Assembly: GCA_019637295.1 (NCBI GenBank)
Contig: JAHBVX010000004.1
Location: 124,001-188,000 of the forward strand
Length of the DNA stretch: 64,000 bases
Direction of reading: 5' to 3'
DNA from: Polyangiaceae bacterium
Lineage (GTDB): Bacteria; Myxococcota_A; Polyangia; Polyangiales; Polyangiaceae
Shown here: positions 50,588 to 59,395 of the stretch, in pieces
Position numbering within the stretch: the stretch's first letter is position 1
Layout: each line of letters begins with the position of its first letter
Notes under the pieces: model-generated
What the model was told of the DNA's origin: nothing
Seen by the model: the letters and a program-made list of their open reading frames with translations, nothing else
The model's database searches: none
Program-made: the position numbers and the translations under genes

Positions 50588-51958
50588 ATGAGGGTACTCC
50601 GGCAAGTTGTGTTGGCTTCGGCGGTCGTTTGCGGCCTCTCCCTCGCGGCGAGCGAGGCGAGCGGGTCGGGCTACTCGGTGGCGCGCTTCGGCGGGGAGCA
50701 TGGGCACCCCACCACCACCAACGCCACCGCGCTCTATTACAACCCGGCCGGCATCGCGATGAGCGACGGCTTCCGCGTGTTCGTGGACGTGAATTTGGCG
50801 TGGCGCAAGGCGAGCTACCAGCACGACATCCAGCCAAACGAGGCGGACACCTTCGTGGACGATGGCAGCGTCCCCGGGGCCAACGACGGCAAGGCCTCGC
50901 TGTTCAACATCCTGGCCTCACCCATGATCGGCGTCACCGGGAAGTTCGGGGACTTCGCGGCGGGAGTCGGCTTCTACACGCCCTTCGGCGGTCAGAGCAC
51001 CTGGGACAAGAACGACGCGATGAAGGACAACCCCGACGCCGTGGGCGCGTACGACGGCGTTCAGCGCTGGTACAACATCTCTGGCCGCATCACCTCGAGC
51101 TTCATCACTGGCGGCGTGGGCTACCACCTGAAGGATCTCGGCCTCGCCGTCGGGGTCACGGGCAACCTCATCTTGTCCAATACCCACACCGTGCGCGCCA
51201 AGGGCCTGAGCGGCAGCAACGACGTGGGCGGCGAGGGGCGCGCCATCCTCGACACCAAGGGCACGGACTTCAGCATGGGCTTCGGCCTGATGCACGAGAC
51301 GCTACCCAACAAGCTCTGGCTCGGCGCGTCGTACCAGACCCGCCCCAACTTCTCCGGCATGAAGCCGCAGACCGGCACGCAGCGCACGTTCTTGGGCATC
51401 CAGGAGTCCGAAGCGCCCGTCGAGTTCGAGACGGATCTGCCCGACGTGATCCGCATCGGCGGTCGGTTTCGTCCCGCCCCCGAGACGGAGCTGCGCTTGT
51501 TCGGGGACTACCAGCGCTGGAGCGTGCTCGAGCGTCACGTGGTGACCAACACGGACAACGGCGAGCCCCTGCTGGTGCAGCCCCGCGAGTGGAAAGACAC
51601 CTTCGGCGTGCGGCTGGGCGCCAGCCAGTGGCTGAACGCCGACACGGAGCTGTTCGCGGGCGCCGGGTTCTCGTCCAACGCGGTGCCGGACAAGTGGCAG
51701 GAGCCCGGGCTACCGGACTGGGACGCCATCTCCGTGGGCGTGGGCGGGCGGCTCGCGGTCGTGGACGAGACCGTGTTCGTGGCGCTGGGCTACACGCAGC
51801 TCATCTATCTGGGCCGCGACACGGACGGCAAGAGCGACTACGACAAGGTTCGCCCTCCGGACACGGCGACCGACTCGATCAAGTACGGCCCCGACAGCGG
51901 CGGCAAGTACTCTCAGCTCGTCGGCGTCCTGAACGCCAACGTCGAGCTGGCGTTCTGA
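50588..51958 (+). CDS. OMPP1/FadL/TodX-family outer-membrane transporter
   Basis: The 456-residue protein has a signal peptide (MRVLRQVVLASAVVCGLSLAASEASG). The FadL N-terminal hatch signature follows (GSGYSVARFGGEHGHPTTTNATALYYNPAGIAM), and then alternating beta strands ending in a terminal aromatic residue (NVELAF), as expected of an outer-membrane barrel. Family members take up long-chain fatty acids or other hydrophobic compounds. It may serve lipid uptake from prey or the environment. The ATG at 50588 begins the signal peptide. It is 78 bp upstream of the deoxyhypusine-synthase-like gene. Confidence 0.9.
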   Translation: MRVLRQVVLASAVVCGLSLAASEASGSGYSVARFGGEHGHPTTTNATALYYNPAGIAMSDGFRVFVDVNLAWRKASYQHDIQPNEADTFVDDGSVPGANDGKASLFNILASPMIGVTGKFGDFAAGVGFYTPFGGQSTWDKNDAMKDNPDAVGAYDGVQRWYNISGRITSSFITGGVGYHLKDLGLAVGVTGNLILSNTHTVRAKGLSGSNDVGGEGRAILDTKGTDFSMGFGLMHETLPNKLWLGASYQTRPNFSGMKPQTGTQRTFLGIQESEAPVEFETDLPDVIRIGGRFRPAPETELRLFGDYQRWSVLERHVVTNTDNGEPLLVQPREWKDTFGVRLGASQWLNADTELFAGAGFSSNAVPDKWQEPGLPDWDAISVGVGGRLAVVDETVFVALGYTQLIYLGRDTDGKSDYDKVRPPDTATDSIKYGPDSGGKYSQLVGVLNANVELAF

Positions 51959-52035
51959 CCCGGGGTTGACAAGCCCACGCTGGGTTGAGACACCCTCTGA
52001 AGGCTCGCGAGAGCCCCAACCGGGCGAGGGTTTGC

Positions 52036-53004
52036 ATGGGCAAGGTCCGGGACTTCATCACACACCACTATCGTCACTTCAACGCTGCGTTCCTCGTGGA
52101 CGCGGCGAGCGGCTGGGACGAGCACGTGCGCGCGGGCGGCAAGATGATGCTCACCCTCGGCGGCGCGATGAGCACCGCGGAGCTCGGCCTGTCCATCGCC
52201 GAGCTGATCCGCCGAGACAAGGTGCATGCCCTCAGCGTCACCGGCGCGAACCTGGAGGAAGATCTGTTCAACCTCGTCGCCCACGACAGCTACCGCCGCA
52301 TCCCGAATTTCCGCGAGATCACGCCGGAGCAGGATCGCCAGTTGATGGAGCAGGGGCTCAGCCGCGTGACGGATACCTGCATCCCAGAAGAAGAGGCCAT
52401 GCGCAAGATCGAGGGCAAGATGCTCGCGGTCTGGCAGCGCGCCGAGGCGGAGGGCCAGCGCCACACGCCGGCAGAGTATGTCTACCAACTGCTCCGCTCC
52501 CGCGAGCTCGAGCCCGAGTACGACATCGACCCAAAGGATTGTTGGCTCGTCGCGGCCTGCGAGAGGAACGTCCCCATCTTCACTCCCGGCTGGGAGGACT
52601 CGACGCTGGGCAACATGTTCACCGCGGCGGTGATGGACGGCCGCTTGAAGAGCTTCGCCACCGTCAAGAGCGGCACGGAGCAGCTCGCCGCCCTCATCGA
52701 CTGGTATCGACGCAACGATCGCGAGAGCCGACTCGGCTTCTTCCAGGTGGGCGGCGGGATCTCGGGGGACTTCGCCATCAGCGTGGTGCCGCTCATCGAG
52801 CTCGACCTCCAAGAGCAGGTCCGGAAATGGGGCTATTTCTGCCAGATCTCCGAGGCTCGCACATCGTATGGCTCCTACAGCGGGGCGCCCCCGTCGGAGA
52901 AGATCACCTGGGGCAAGCTGGACGTCGACACGCCGCGCCACATGATCGAGTCCGACGCCACGATCGTCTTCCCGCTGATCGCCGCGTACGTCCTGGACTA
53001 CTGA
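52036..53004 (+). CDS. deoxyhypusine synthase-family protein
   Basis: The 322-residue enzyme shows the deoxyhypusine synthase core: TLGGAMSTAELG for NAD binding, SVTGANLEEDLFNLVAH, PIFTPGWEDSTLGN and GGGISGDFAIS. The active-site segment GSYSGAPPSEKITWGKLDVD has K294 at the position of the catalytic Lys329 of human DHS. In eukaryotes and archaea the enzyme moves an aminobutyl group from spermidine to eIF5A. Bacteria lack eIF5A, and bacterial relatives are thought to make homospermidine or other polyamines. It starts at the ATG 52036 and is followed by a barrel-like protein and a phosphoesterase in one run. The polyamine substrate is inferred. Confidence 0.9.
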   Translation: MGKVRDFITHHYRHFNAAFLVDAASGWDEHVRAGGKMMLTLGGAMSTAELGLSIAELIRRDKVHALSVTGANLEEDLFNLVAHDSYRRIPNFREITPEQDRQLMEQGLSRVTDTCIPEEEAMRKIEGKMLAVWQRAEAEGQRHTPAEYVYQLLRSRELEPEYDIDPKDCWLVAACERNVPIFTPGWEDSTLGNMFTAAVMDGRLKSFATVKSGTEQLAALIDWYRRNDRESRLGFFQVGGGISGDFAISVVPLIELDLQEQVRKWGYFCQISEARTSYGSYSGAPPSEKITWGKLDVDTPRHMIESDATIVFPLIAAYVLDY

Positions 53005-53022
53005 TCACCCACGCCGCACGCG

Positions 53023-54168
53023 ATGCTCCCCCTGCTCTGCATCACCGCTTGTAGCGCTGCCGTTGCGAGCGGACAGCCGGGGCTCACCGACGCGGAGTGG
53101 CAGCGCGACGGCGGCGCGCCGCAGACGAGCGAGCCCGCCCCCGAGCCGGATCGCTCCGATGAGCTCGACCCCGCCGCTCGCCTCCGGGAGGTGGCCATCG
53201 CCGTCGGCCCGGGCGTGATCGTGCACGGGCTGGGGCAACACCGAGCCGGCCGGCCGGAGGCGGCCCGCAAGCTGCTCGTCGCCGAAGCCGTGGGGCTCGG
53301 CCTCACCGCCGTAGGGCTCAGCGGGCTCGCGCTCACCGGCGCGAGTCGCTACACCGTGGCCCCTCTCGCGCTCACGACCATGGCGGGCGTCGGCCTGTTC
53401 GCGACGTCGTGGCTCACCGACGTGTACGCCGTCGCGCGCCCTGCTGGCAGCGAGGGCGCTGCGCCGAGGTTTGCTCCACGGCTGGTGAGCGAAATGGGCT
53501 ACCGCCACGTCGCCGATCCTCAGTTTCCCTATCGGCACTTCCTGATGCACCGCTTCGAGCTGCGAGTGGGCAAGCTCGCCCTGGAGCCGAGCGGCTGGTT
53601 CGCACTGGACGAGAACAACGCCCGCCTGCGACTCGCGGCTCGCTACCGGCTGGCAGGCGCGACGCCGGGTCGGCCCTGCGTGGACGGCACGTTCTGGGAT
53701 CTCGAGCTGGCGGGCACCCACCACCGCTACGATCACGACGGCTTCCGCATCGCGACGGGCGAAGCCTCCACGCGGGTGCGGCTGGATCTCGCGCGCCGGC
53801 ACGCCGCCTTCCGCGGCGCCTTCGTGCAGGGCGGCGCGGGCTTCGCGCTGCAGCGCACCGCGTACGATGTGCCGGCCGTCTCGATCCCGGCGGACTGGTC
53901 CGAGATGCTCCTCGGTGAGCTCGGCTTCGGCTTCTACTTCGGCGAGCCGGCCCGCTACGACGGTGAGGTCCGACTCTTCTACGACCATCGTCACGACGGC
54001 TACGCCGCGGGCATGCTGATGCCGGGGCTGGGCAGCGGTGTGATCGGGCACCTTGGGCTGGACGCCGTCGGCTTCTTCGGCGAGCAGCTCGGACTGCGAG
54101 CGGAGGCGCAGGTCGGCGCCGCCGTCGTGACCGGGCTGTCCCTGGTCGTGCGTGAGAGGAGGCACTGA
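53023..54168 (+). CDS. predicted outer-membrane or barrel-like protein of unknown function
   Basis: The 381-residue protein has a signal peptide with possible lipobox (MLPLLCITACSA) and two hydrophobic segments (about residues 85-135). The C-terminal half has alternating beta strands (SGWFALDENNARLRLAARYRL, EMLLGELGFGFYFGEPARYDGEVRLFYDHRHDG) and ends in a strand (GLSLVVRERRH). This suggests a small barrel or a barrel-like surface protein. No family is recognised. It lies 18 bp after the deoxyhypusine-synthase-like gene and 1 bp before the phosphoesterase, so the three are probably an operon. Confidence 0.7.
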   Translation: MLPLLCITACSAAVASGQPGLTDAEWQRDGGAPQTSEPAPEPDRSDELDPAARLREVAIAVGPGVIVHGLGQHRAGRPEAARKLLVAEAVGLGLTAVGLSGLALTGASRYTVAPLALTTMAGVGLFATSWLTDVYAVARPAGSEGAAPRFAPRLVSEMGYRHVADPQFPYRHFLMHRFELRVGKLALEPSGWFALDENNARLRLAARYRLAGATPGRPCVDGTFWDLELAGTHHRYDHDGFRIATGEASTRVRLDLARRHAAFRGAFVQGGAGFALQRTAYDVPAVSIPADWSEMLLGELGFGFYFGEPARYDGEVRLFYDHRHDGYAAGMLMPGLGSGVIGHLGLDAVGFFGEQLGLRAEAQVGAAVVTGLSLVVRERRH

Positions 54169-54169
54169 G

Positions 54170-55264
54170 ATGGACGGGAGAACCCTGGGGGCTTGGGCGG
54201 CAGCGATGCTCGCGTTGGGCTGCACGCGACCTGCGGAGGAGCGCGCGCGGCGGGACCTGGAGATCGGTCAAGCCGACGTCGCCGGCACCAGCGTGACGGT
54301 GGAGGGCGGGCTGGCCGCCATTCGCCGCGCCGCGCCGGGGGAGCTCTTGCTGTGGCAGAGCGCGCCGGTCACGCGGCTGCGCATCGTGCGAGCCGCGGGC
54401 GCACCCGACGACTGGACCCTCGAGGTCAGGAATGCGCTGCCTGACCTGCAGCTCGAAGCCGAGCACGGCTCTGCGCCGCTGACCGTCACCGCGGTCGATC
54501 GGCCGATCGTCACGCACAAGGAGTTTCGCGTGCGGCTGCCGGCCGGCGAGAGCACGCTCTCACTCACGACTCCGGACGCCGCAGAGCCATCAGCCTGGCG
54601 CTTCGCGGTCATGAGTGACGTTCAAGAGGCCATCGGAGAGGTCCAGGACATCTACCAGAAGGTGAACGCCGAGCCGGGGGTCCGCTTCCTGCTCGGCGCG
54701 GGGGATCTCACCCAGCAGGGTAGCGTCTCGGAGCTCAGTCGCTTCGAGCTCGAGCTGCGCTCGCTGCAGGTGCCGTACTACACGACGCTGGGCAACCACG
54801 AGCTGGGCAACACTCCGCCGCCGTATCAGGACCTGTACGGGCGCGGCAGCTTCTCCTTCGTGTTTCGCGAGGTGCGCTTCACGCTGCTCGACTCCGCCAG
54901 CGCGACGCTCGATCCGCTGGTGTACGGCTGGCTCGAGGGCTGGCTGGCGCAGGGCAAGGGCAGCGTCCACGTCGTGGCCATGCACGTGCCGCCGCTCGAT
55001 CCCTCGGGACTGCGCAACGGCGGGTTCGGGTCCCGCGCCGAGGCCGCCAAGCTGCTCTCCCGGCTCGCGCAGGGCAGCGTGGATCTGACGCTCTACGGTC
55101 ACATCCACTCCTATTACGGCTTCGAGAACGCCGGGATACCGGCGCACGTGTCCGGTGGAGGCGGCGCGATCCCCGAGCGCTTCGACGACATGGGGCGCCA
55201 CTTCCTCGTGGTGGACGTCGCGGCCAGCGGGGTCAGCGCAGTGCGGGTGGTGCGCGTCGACTGA
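54170..55264 (+). CDS. calcineurin-like metallophosphoesterase lipoprotein
   Basis: The 364-residue protein has a lipoprotein signal (AAAMLALGC) and an N-terminal beta domain. The catalytic domain carries the metal-binding series DVQ (position of DxH, with Gln in place of the His), GAGDLTQQG, LGNHE, VAMHVPP and YGHIHSY. Such enzymes hydrolyse phosphate esters (phosphomonoesters, diesters or nucleotides) in the periplasm. DxQ is tolerated in some subfamilies. A GAGGAGG ribosome-binding site precedes the ATG at 54170; it follows the barrel-like gene by 1 bp. The substrate is unknown. Confidence 0.88.
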   Translation: MDGRTLGAWAAAMLALGCTRPAEERARRDLEIGQADVAGTSVTVEGGLAAIRRAAPGELLLWQSAPVTRLRIVRAAGAPDDWTLEVRNALPDLQLEAEHGSAPLTVTAVDRPIVTHKEFRVRLPAGESTLSLTTPDAAEPSAWRFAVMSDVQEAIGEVQDIYQKVNAEPGVRFLLGAGDLTQQGSVSELSRFELELRSLQVPYYTTLGNHELGNTPPPYQDLYGRGSFSFVFREVRFTLLDSASATLDPLVYGWLEGWLAQGKGSVHVVAMHVPPLDPSGLRNGGFGSRAEAAKLLSRLAQGSVDLTLYGHIHSYYGFENAGIPAHVSGGGGAIPERFDDMGRHFLVVDVAASGVSAVRVVRVD

Positions 55265-55283
55265 CCCGTCGGCACTTTCCATC

Positions 55284-55318
55284 TTGACACCATTCACTGT
55301 CACTGTTATAGCTGTCAC
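55284..55318 (+). promoter_or_regulatory. sigma70-type promoter with MerR-like dyad for the desaturase operon
   Basis: TTGACA (55284-55289), a 17-bp spacer and TATAGC (55307-55312) form a strong vegetative promoter, notable in GC-rich DNA. The inverted repeat TGACA-N8-TGTCA (55285-55302) lies across the -35 and spacer, where MerR regulators bind. A second CTGTCAC copy sits at 55312-55318. The MerR gene is the second gene of the operon, so autoregulation is likely. Confidence 0.65.
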
Positions 55319-55386
55319 ACTAAATCTGCCGCTAACTGAGGGAAGCGGCCCAGCCGCGCGAGACCGCGCAGCAGCGGAGGTGTGCC

Positions 55387-56550
55387 ATGCAGACGACCGA
55401 GATCCGAGAGCCCGCGGAGGTCCCCCCGAGTGACGCTCGCGCCGAGCGACTGAAGCGCTTCGGCGAAGCGCTCGACCGCGTCAAGGCACGGGTGGAGGGG
55501 GAGCTCGGCGAAGCAGACGTGCGCTACGTCAAGCGCCTGAACGCCTTCAGCCGCGGCTGCGAGGTCGTGGGCCGCGCGCTCATTCACTTCAGCTTCGAGC
55601 CCGTCGGCTTCGGCGTGGGCGTCATCGCGCTGTGGCTGCACAAGCAGCTGCAGGCGACGGAGGTCGGTCACACGGCGCTCCATGGCGCCTACGACAAGCT
55701 GCCCGGCGCGGAGCGCTTCCGCTCGACGACGTTTCGCTGGGACACCCCCATCGACGAGGAGTCCTGGCGCTACGGTCACAACGGCCGGCACCACGGCGCC
55801 ACCAACGTCGCCGCGCGGGACGCTGACATTCACTTTGGACAGGTGCGGCTGACGGAGCAAACCCCGTGGTCGCCGCGTAATCGCGGCCAGCTCCCCTTCT
55901 CGTTGCTCGTGCTGTTTCCGAACTTCGGGTTCGTGATGAACACCCACTTCACCGGGCTCAACGACGTACTCTTCGACAACGGTCGCCCCGAGCGCCTCGA
56001 CTTCTTGCCTGACCGCTCGCCCGCCAGCCGTCGGCTGGCGTACCGCCGCACGCTGCGCAAGTTCGTGCCCCACTACGCGAAGGAGTACCTGTTCTTCCCC
56101 GCCCTGGCGGGTCCCTTCTTTTGGAAGGTGATGCTCGGCAACTGGCTCGCCGCGACCCTGCGCGACATCTACTCGGCCGCCACCATCTTCTGCGGGCACG
56201 TTGGCGCGCACGTCGCGAGCTACCCGGCGGGCACCAAGGCCAAGGGCCGCGGCGAGTGGTACGCGATGCAGGCCGAGGCCTCCAACAACTACCAGGTCAG
56301 CTGGCCCGTGAGCGTGCTGTGCGGCGGGCTCGACATGCAGATCGAGCATCACTTGTTCCCCAAGCTACCACCCCAGCGCCTGCGCCAGATCGCGCCGGAG
56401 GTGCGCGCCCTGTGCGCAGAGCACGGCGTCGCCTATCACACGGACTCCTGGGGCCGCACCCTGAAGAAGGCGCTCGGGTGGATCCACCATCTGTCCCGCG
56501 AGCGGGGCCCCGTCGAGACGGGGCGGGAGCTCCTGCGCTCCATGAGCTGA
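55387..56550 (+). CDS. membrane fatty-acid desaturase
   Basis: The 387-residue di-iron membrane enzyme has the three histidine boxes of acyl-lipid/acyl-CoA desaturases: HTALH (H95, H99), HNGRHH (H131, H135, H136) and QIEHHLFP (H321, H322). Hydrophobic segments are interspersed. It should insert a double bond into membrane or acyl-CoA fatty acids using O2 and an electron donor. It is the first gene of an operon with a MerR regulator (3 bp gap) and has a well-formed promoter upstream. Control by membrane fluidity or an acyl ligand is plausible. Regiospecificity cannot be read from the sequence. Confidence 0.92.
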   Translation: MQTTEIREPAEVPPSDARAERLKRFGEALDRVKARVEGELGEADVRYVKRLNAFSRGCEVVGRALIHFSFEPVGFGVGVIALWLHKQLQATEVGHTALHGAYDKLPGAERFRSTTFRWDTPIDEESWRYGHNGRHHGATNVAARDADIHFGQVRLTEQTPWSPRNRGQLPFSLLVLFPNFGFVMNTHFTGLNDVLFDNGRPERLDFLPDRSPASRRLAYRRTLRKFVPHYAKEYLFFPALAGPFFWKVMLGNWLAATLRDIYSAATIFCGHVGAHVASYPAGTKAKGRGEWYAMQAEASNNYQVSWPVSVLCGGLDMQIEHHLFPKLPPQRLRQIAPEVRALCAEHGVAYHTDSWGRTLKKALGWIHHLSRERGPVETGRELLRSMS

Positions 56551-56553
56551 CGC

Positions 56554-57366
56554 ATGTCCGAGCTCGCCCTTCCCGTTCCCAGCCCAGCAGAGGTAATGAT
56601 GCAGGGCGTGCCTGCCGAGGAACCCAGCCCCGAGAAGCTCACCATCGACGCGCTCGCGGCGCGCTCGAACGTACCGAGCCGGACCATTCGCTTCTACCAG
56701 TCCAAGGGCGTACTCGCCCCACCGCGCAAGGAAGGACGGCTGGCGTACTACGGCCCGGAGCACGTCGAGCGGCTCGAGCTCATCGGTCAGCTCCAGGACC
56801 GCGGCCTGCGCATCGACGCCATCCGGACGCTCCTGACTCGAATCGATCGCGGCGAGGTGGATCTCGGCGAGTGGCTGGGGCTCGACGCGCAGCTCAGCGC
56901 GTCCTGGGTCGGAGACCACCCACGCACGGTGACCGAGCCGGAGCTGTTCGGCCTGCTCGGCAGCAAGCGACCGGGCTTGATCGCCGACCTCTTGCGCGCC
57001 AAGGCCCTCGAGCGCACCGGCGACGTCTACCTGGTGCGCAGCCCGGCGCTGCTCCAAGTCGCCATGCGCCTGGAGTCCGCCGGGGTCGGTCTCGACAGCG
57101 CGCTCGCCGCCGAGTCCATCCTGCGCAAACACCTCGGACGAGCCGCGCGCGAGGTCGCGGAGTCGTTCTTCGCGCTCGCCGAGAAGGGACACGTGGTGCC
57201 CCCCACCCACGGCGACTGGTCGAGTGTGCTCGAGGCGCTGCGGCCCACCGCCATCGACGCCGTGCGCATCGTGTTCGGGCAAGAGATGGAGCGCGTGCTG
57301 CGCGAGCATGTCGAGAGCGGCAAGACCGCGAAGCTTGCGGTCGGCAAGAAGCGCAAGCCAAGCTAG
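56554..57366 (+). CDS. MerR-family transcriptional regulator
   Basis: The 270-residue regulator has a MerR helix-turn-helix with wings (about residues 30-100; LTIDALAARSNVPSRTIRFYQSKGVLAPP, RLAYYGPEHVERLELI). A long, mainly helical effector domain follows (about 110-260) and a basic tail (KKRKPS). The effector domain has no Cys pair of metal-sensing members, so an organic ligand or a protein partner is more likely. It follows the desaturase by 3 bp and probably controls the operon through the dyad at 55285-55302. Its stop codon TAG shares the CTAG palindrome with the stop of the convergent kinase gene. Confidence 0.87.
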   Translation: MSELALPVPSPAEVMMQGVPAEEPSPEKLTIDALAARSNVPSRTIRFYQSKGVLAPPRKEGRLAYYGPEHVERLELIGQLQDRGLRIDAIRTLLTRIDRGEVDLGEWLGLDAQLSASWVGDHPRTVTEPELFGLLGSKRPGLIADLLRAKALERTGDVYLVRSPALLQVAMRLESAGVGLDSALAAESILRKHLGRAAREVAESFFALAEKGHVVPPTHGDWSSVLEALRPTAIDAVRIVFGQEMERVLREHVESGKTAKLAVGKKRKPS

Positions 57367-58829
57367 AACGTCGACATCAAGCGCCGGCGCAAGAGACCCG
57401 CGAGCAGGCGCACACCCTCGCGGCTCGGGGCGCCGGAGCGCCGGAGCAGCTCCGCGACGGTAGGCTCGCCCTTGGCGTGCTCGAGGAACATCTCCGCCGC
57501 GGCGGAGAGGCGCGCTCGACCCGAGGCCCCCACGGCGTGGGACAGTCGCACGCGGCGTTCGAAGGAGCCCACGCGGTCAGAGAAGATGCGATCGAGCAGC
57601 GGCAGCCAGGTGCGGAGCAGCTCGAGGGCCTGCGGGTCGCGGTCCGCAGCCGCCAGCTCAATCAGCGCCTCAGCGTGCTCGACGGCCTCGTCTAGCCGTC
57701 CGGCGCTCGCGGCGGAGCGCGCCGCCTCGAGGTGCTCCGCGGCGCCGCCCGGGGGCCGCTGGGTGACTGGGAGCGCGCCAGCCGGGCTCGCCCGCTCCGA
57801 CCCGGGGGGTCGAGCGCTCGGCGGCGCCGCGCGCGCCGACGGAAACCCGGAGGGCGCGCGGTCCCGCGCGGACACCTCGGTCGGCGCCGCCGCGCGCGCA
57901 GGTGGCGTGCGGCGCGACTGCACGCAGCGCTCCATGGCGCGCACGAACTCGCTCACGCTTCCGAAGCGATCCGCGGCCTTCTTGCTGAGCGCCTTGGAGA
58001 ACACGGCGTCGAGCCCCACGGGCAACTCCGGCGCGACCGCCGACAACAGCGGCGCCGGCTCGCGAAGCACACGCTCGAGCACCTCAGCCGGGTTGGCCCC
58101 CGTGAACGGAGGGCGGCCCGTCAACATGGCGAAGCTCACGGCGGCCAAGGAGTACTGATCGGCGCGAGCATCCACCGTGGCCCGCGCGAGGGCTTGCTCG
58201 GGTGCCATGTACTGCGGGGTACCCAGCGCGACCGCGGGCGCGGTGATCCGGGACCGCGACGCCATGACCTTGCCGATGCCGAAGTCGAGGAGCTTGACGA
58301 AGTCCGCGTCGCCGTCGGCCTCGACGAGCAGGATGTTCTCCGGCTTGATGTCGCGGTGCACGACCCCCGCGCGATGCGTGGCAGCCAGCGCCGAGCCGAG
58401 CCGCTCGGCGATACGCAGCGCCGACGGCAAGGGGATGCGCCCGAGCTTCGTGATGCGCTCGAGCAACGACTCCCCCCGCAGGTACTCCATCACGAGATAC
58501 GGAGTGCCCTGAGGCGTGGTCCCCACGTCGAAGACTTGGACGACGTTGGGGTGCCCCAGACGAGCGATGATCTCTGCCTCGAGCTTGAAGCGAGCCAGCG
58601 CCTCGGCGTTGTGGTTCAGGGGCTCCTTGAGCACCTTGATGGCGACCTGCCGGTGCAGGCGCAGGTGCTCCCCAGCATAGATGATGCCCATGCCGCCCTC
58701 CGCGATCTTCCGGTCCACTCGGTAAGACTCGCCGAGCGTGGTGCCGACGAGCGGGGCGGCGCCATGGAAGCCCGAAGAGACCTCGGCCGCAGCAACGTTC
58801 GGCTGGTTGTCGTCTGTCTGGCGCTGCAT
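57363..58829 (-). CDS. Ser/Thr protein kinase
   Basis: The 488-residue Hanks-type kinase has a cytoplasmic catalytic domain (about residues 35-295) with the glycine loop EGGMGIIYAGE, the VAIKVL lysine, VHRDIKPENILL and LDFGIGKV. GTPQYMAPEQ follows in the activation loop region. After the kinase come an Ala/Pro/Arg-rich linker (about 300-355) and a helical C-terminal domain (about 360-488) without recognised motif. No membrane helix is visible. It is one of at least two kinases in the window and converges with the MerR gene with overlapping stops. Confidence 0.93.
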   Translation of the reverse strand: MQRQTDDNQPNVAAAEVSSGFHGAAPLVGTTLGESYRVDRKIAEGGMGIIYAGEHLRLHRQVAIKVLKEPLNHNAEALARFKLEAEIIARLGHPNVVQVFDVGTTPQGTPYLVMEYLRGESLLERITKLGRIPLPSALRIAERLGSALAATHRAGVVHRDIKPENILLVEADGDADFVKLLDFGIGKVMASRSRITAPAVALGTPQYMAPEQALARATVDARADQYSLAAVSFAMLTGRPPFTGANPAEVLERVLREPAPLLSAVAPELPVGLDAVFSKALSKKAADRFGSVSEFVRAMERCVQSRRTPPARAAAPTEVSARDRAPSGFPSARAAPPSARPPGSERASPAGALPVTQRPPGGAAEHLEAARSAASAGRLDEAVEHAEALIELAAADRDPQALELLRTWLPLLDRIFSDRVGSFERRVRLSHAVGASGRARLSAAAEMFLEHAKGEPTVAELLRRSGAPSREGVRLLAGLLRRRLMSTF

Positions 58830-58902
58830 TTCTCCCCTCTATGGGGCTAGCTTGCCAGAGCGTCGAGCGGCGCGCCAGACCCAAGCCACGACCCGCGGAC
58901 GA

Positions 58903-59292
58903 CTACTGCACGGAGGCGGGCTCGCTGAGCGCGAACTGCGCGATCTCCGCGTCGAAGAGCTCTCCCTGATCCGTCAGCATTTGATAACTACCCCGCATAC
59001 TGCCGAACGGCGTGCGCAGCGGGCACCCGGAGGTGTACTCGAACTGCTCGCCGGGCCGCAGCAACGGTTGCTGCCCGACCACGCCGGGCCCGCGGACCTC
59101 CTCCACGTGACCGGTCGCGTCCAAGATGACCCAGTGCCGCTGCAGCAGCCGCACCGGACGCTCACCTCGGTTGCCGATGGTCACGGTGTACAGAAAGAAC
59201 CACTGCTTTTCAGCGGGATTGGAGTGCTCGGGCGAGTAGCGAGACTCGACCTCTACCCGCACTCCGCGCGTCGTGACTTCCGAGTTCGACAT
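58903..59292 (-). CDS. apaG: ApaG-family protein
   Basis: The 129-residue protein is a full-length ApaG domain: VTTRGVRVEVESRYSPEHSNPAEKQWFFLYTVTI, RHWVILDATG, the GxGxxG-like GPGVVG, and YTSGCPLRTPFGSMRGSYQM. The fold is a fibronectin-III-like beta sandwich. ApaG proteins have been linked to cobalt/magnesium efflux (CorD) in Salmonella and to ADP-type nucleotide stress; the true role is unclear. The ATG at 59292 is chosen because upstream in-frame sequence overlaps the RNase D gene region without family similarity. The RNase D gene lies upstream on the same strand, 103 bp away. Confidence 0.92.
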   Translation of the reverse strand: MSNSEVTTRGVRVEVESRYSPEHSNPAEKQWFFLYTVTIGNRGERPVRLLQRHWVILDATGHVEEVRGPGVVGQQPLLRPGEQFEYTSGCPLRTPFGSMRGSYQMLTDQGELFDAEIAQFALSEPASVQ

Positions 59293-59395
59293 CGAGCGTC
59301 CTTGCATCTGGCACCGCCGCCGCGCCGGTTCAACCCAAATGGTTCGTGCAATCTGCAGCCTCGAGCGCGCGGGCACCCGCCATGGGTCGCTCGAC

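Noticed and set aside
51966-51971. TTGACA as a promoter for the deoxyhypusine-synthase-like gene
   Set aside because: No acceptable -10 sequence at 16-18 bp.
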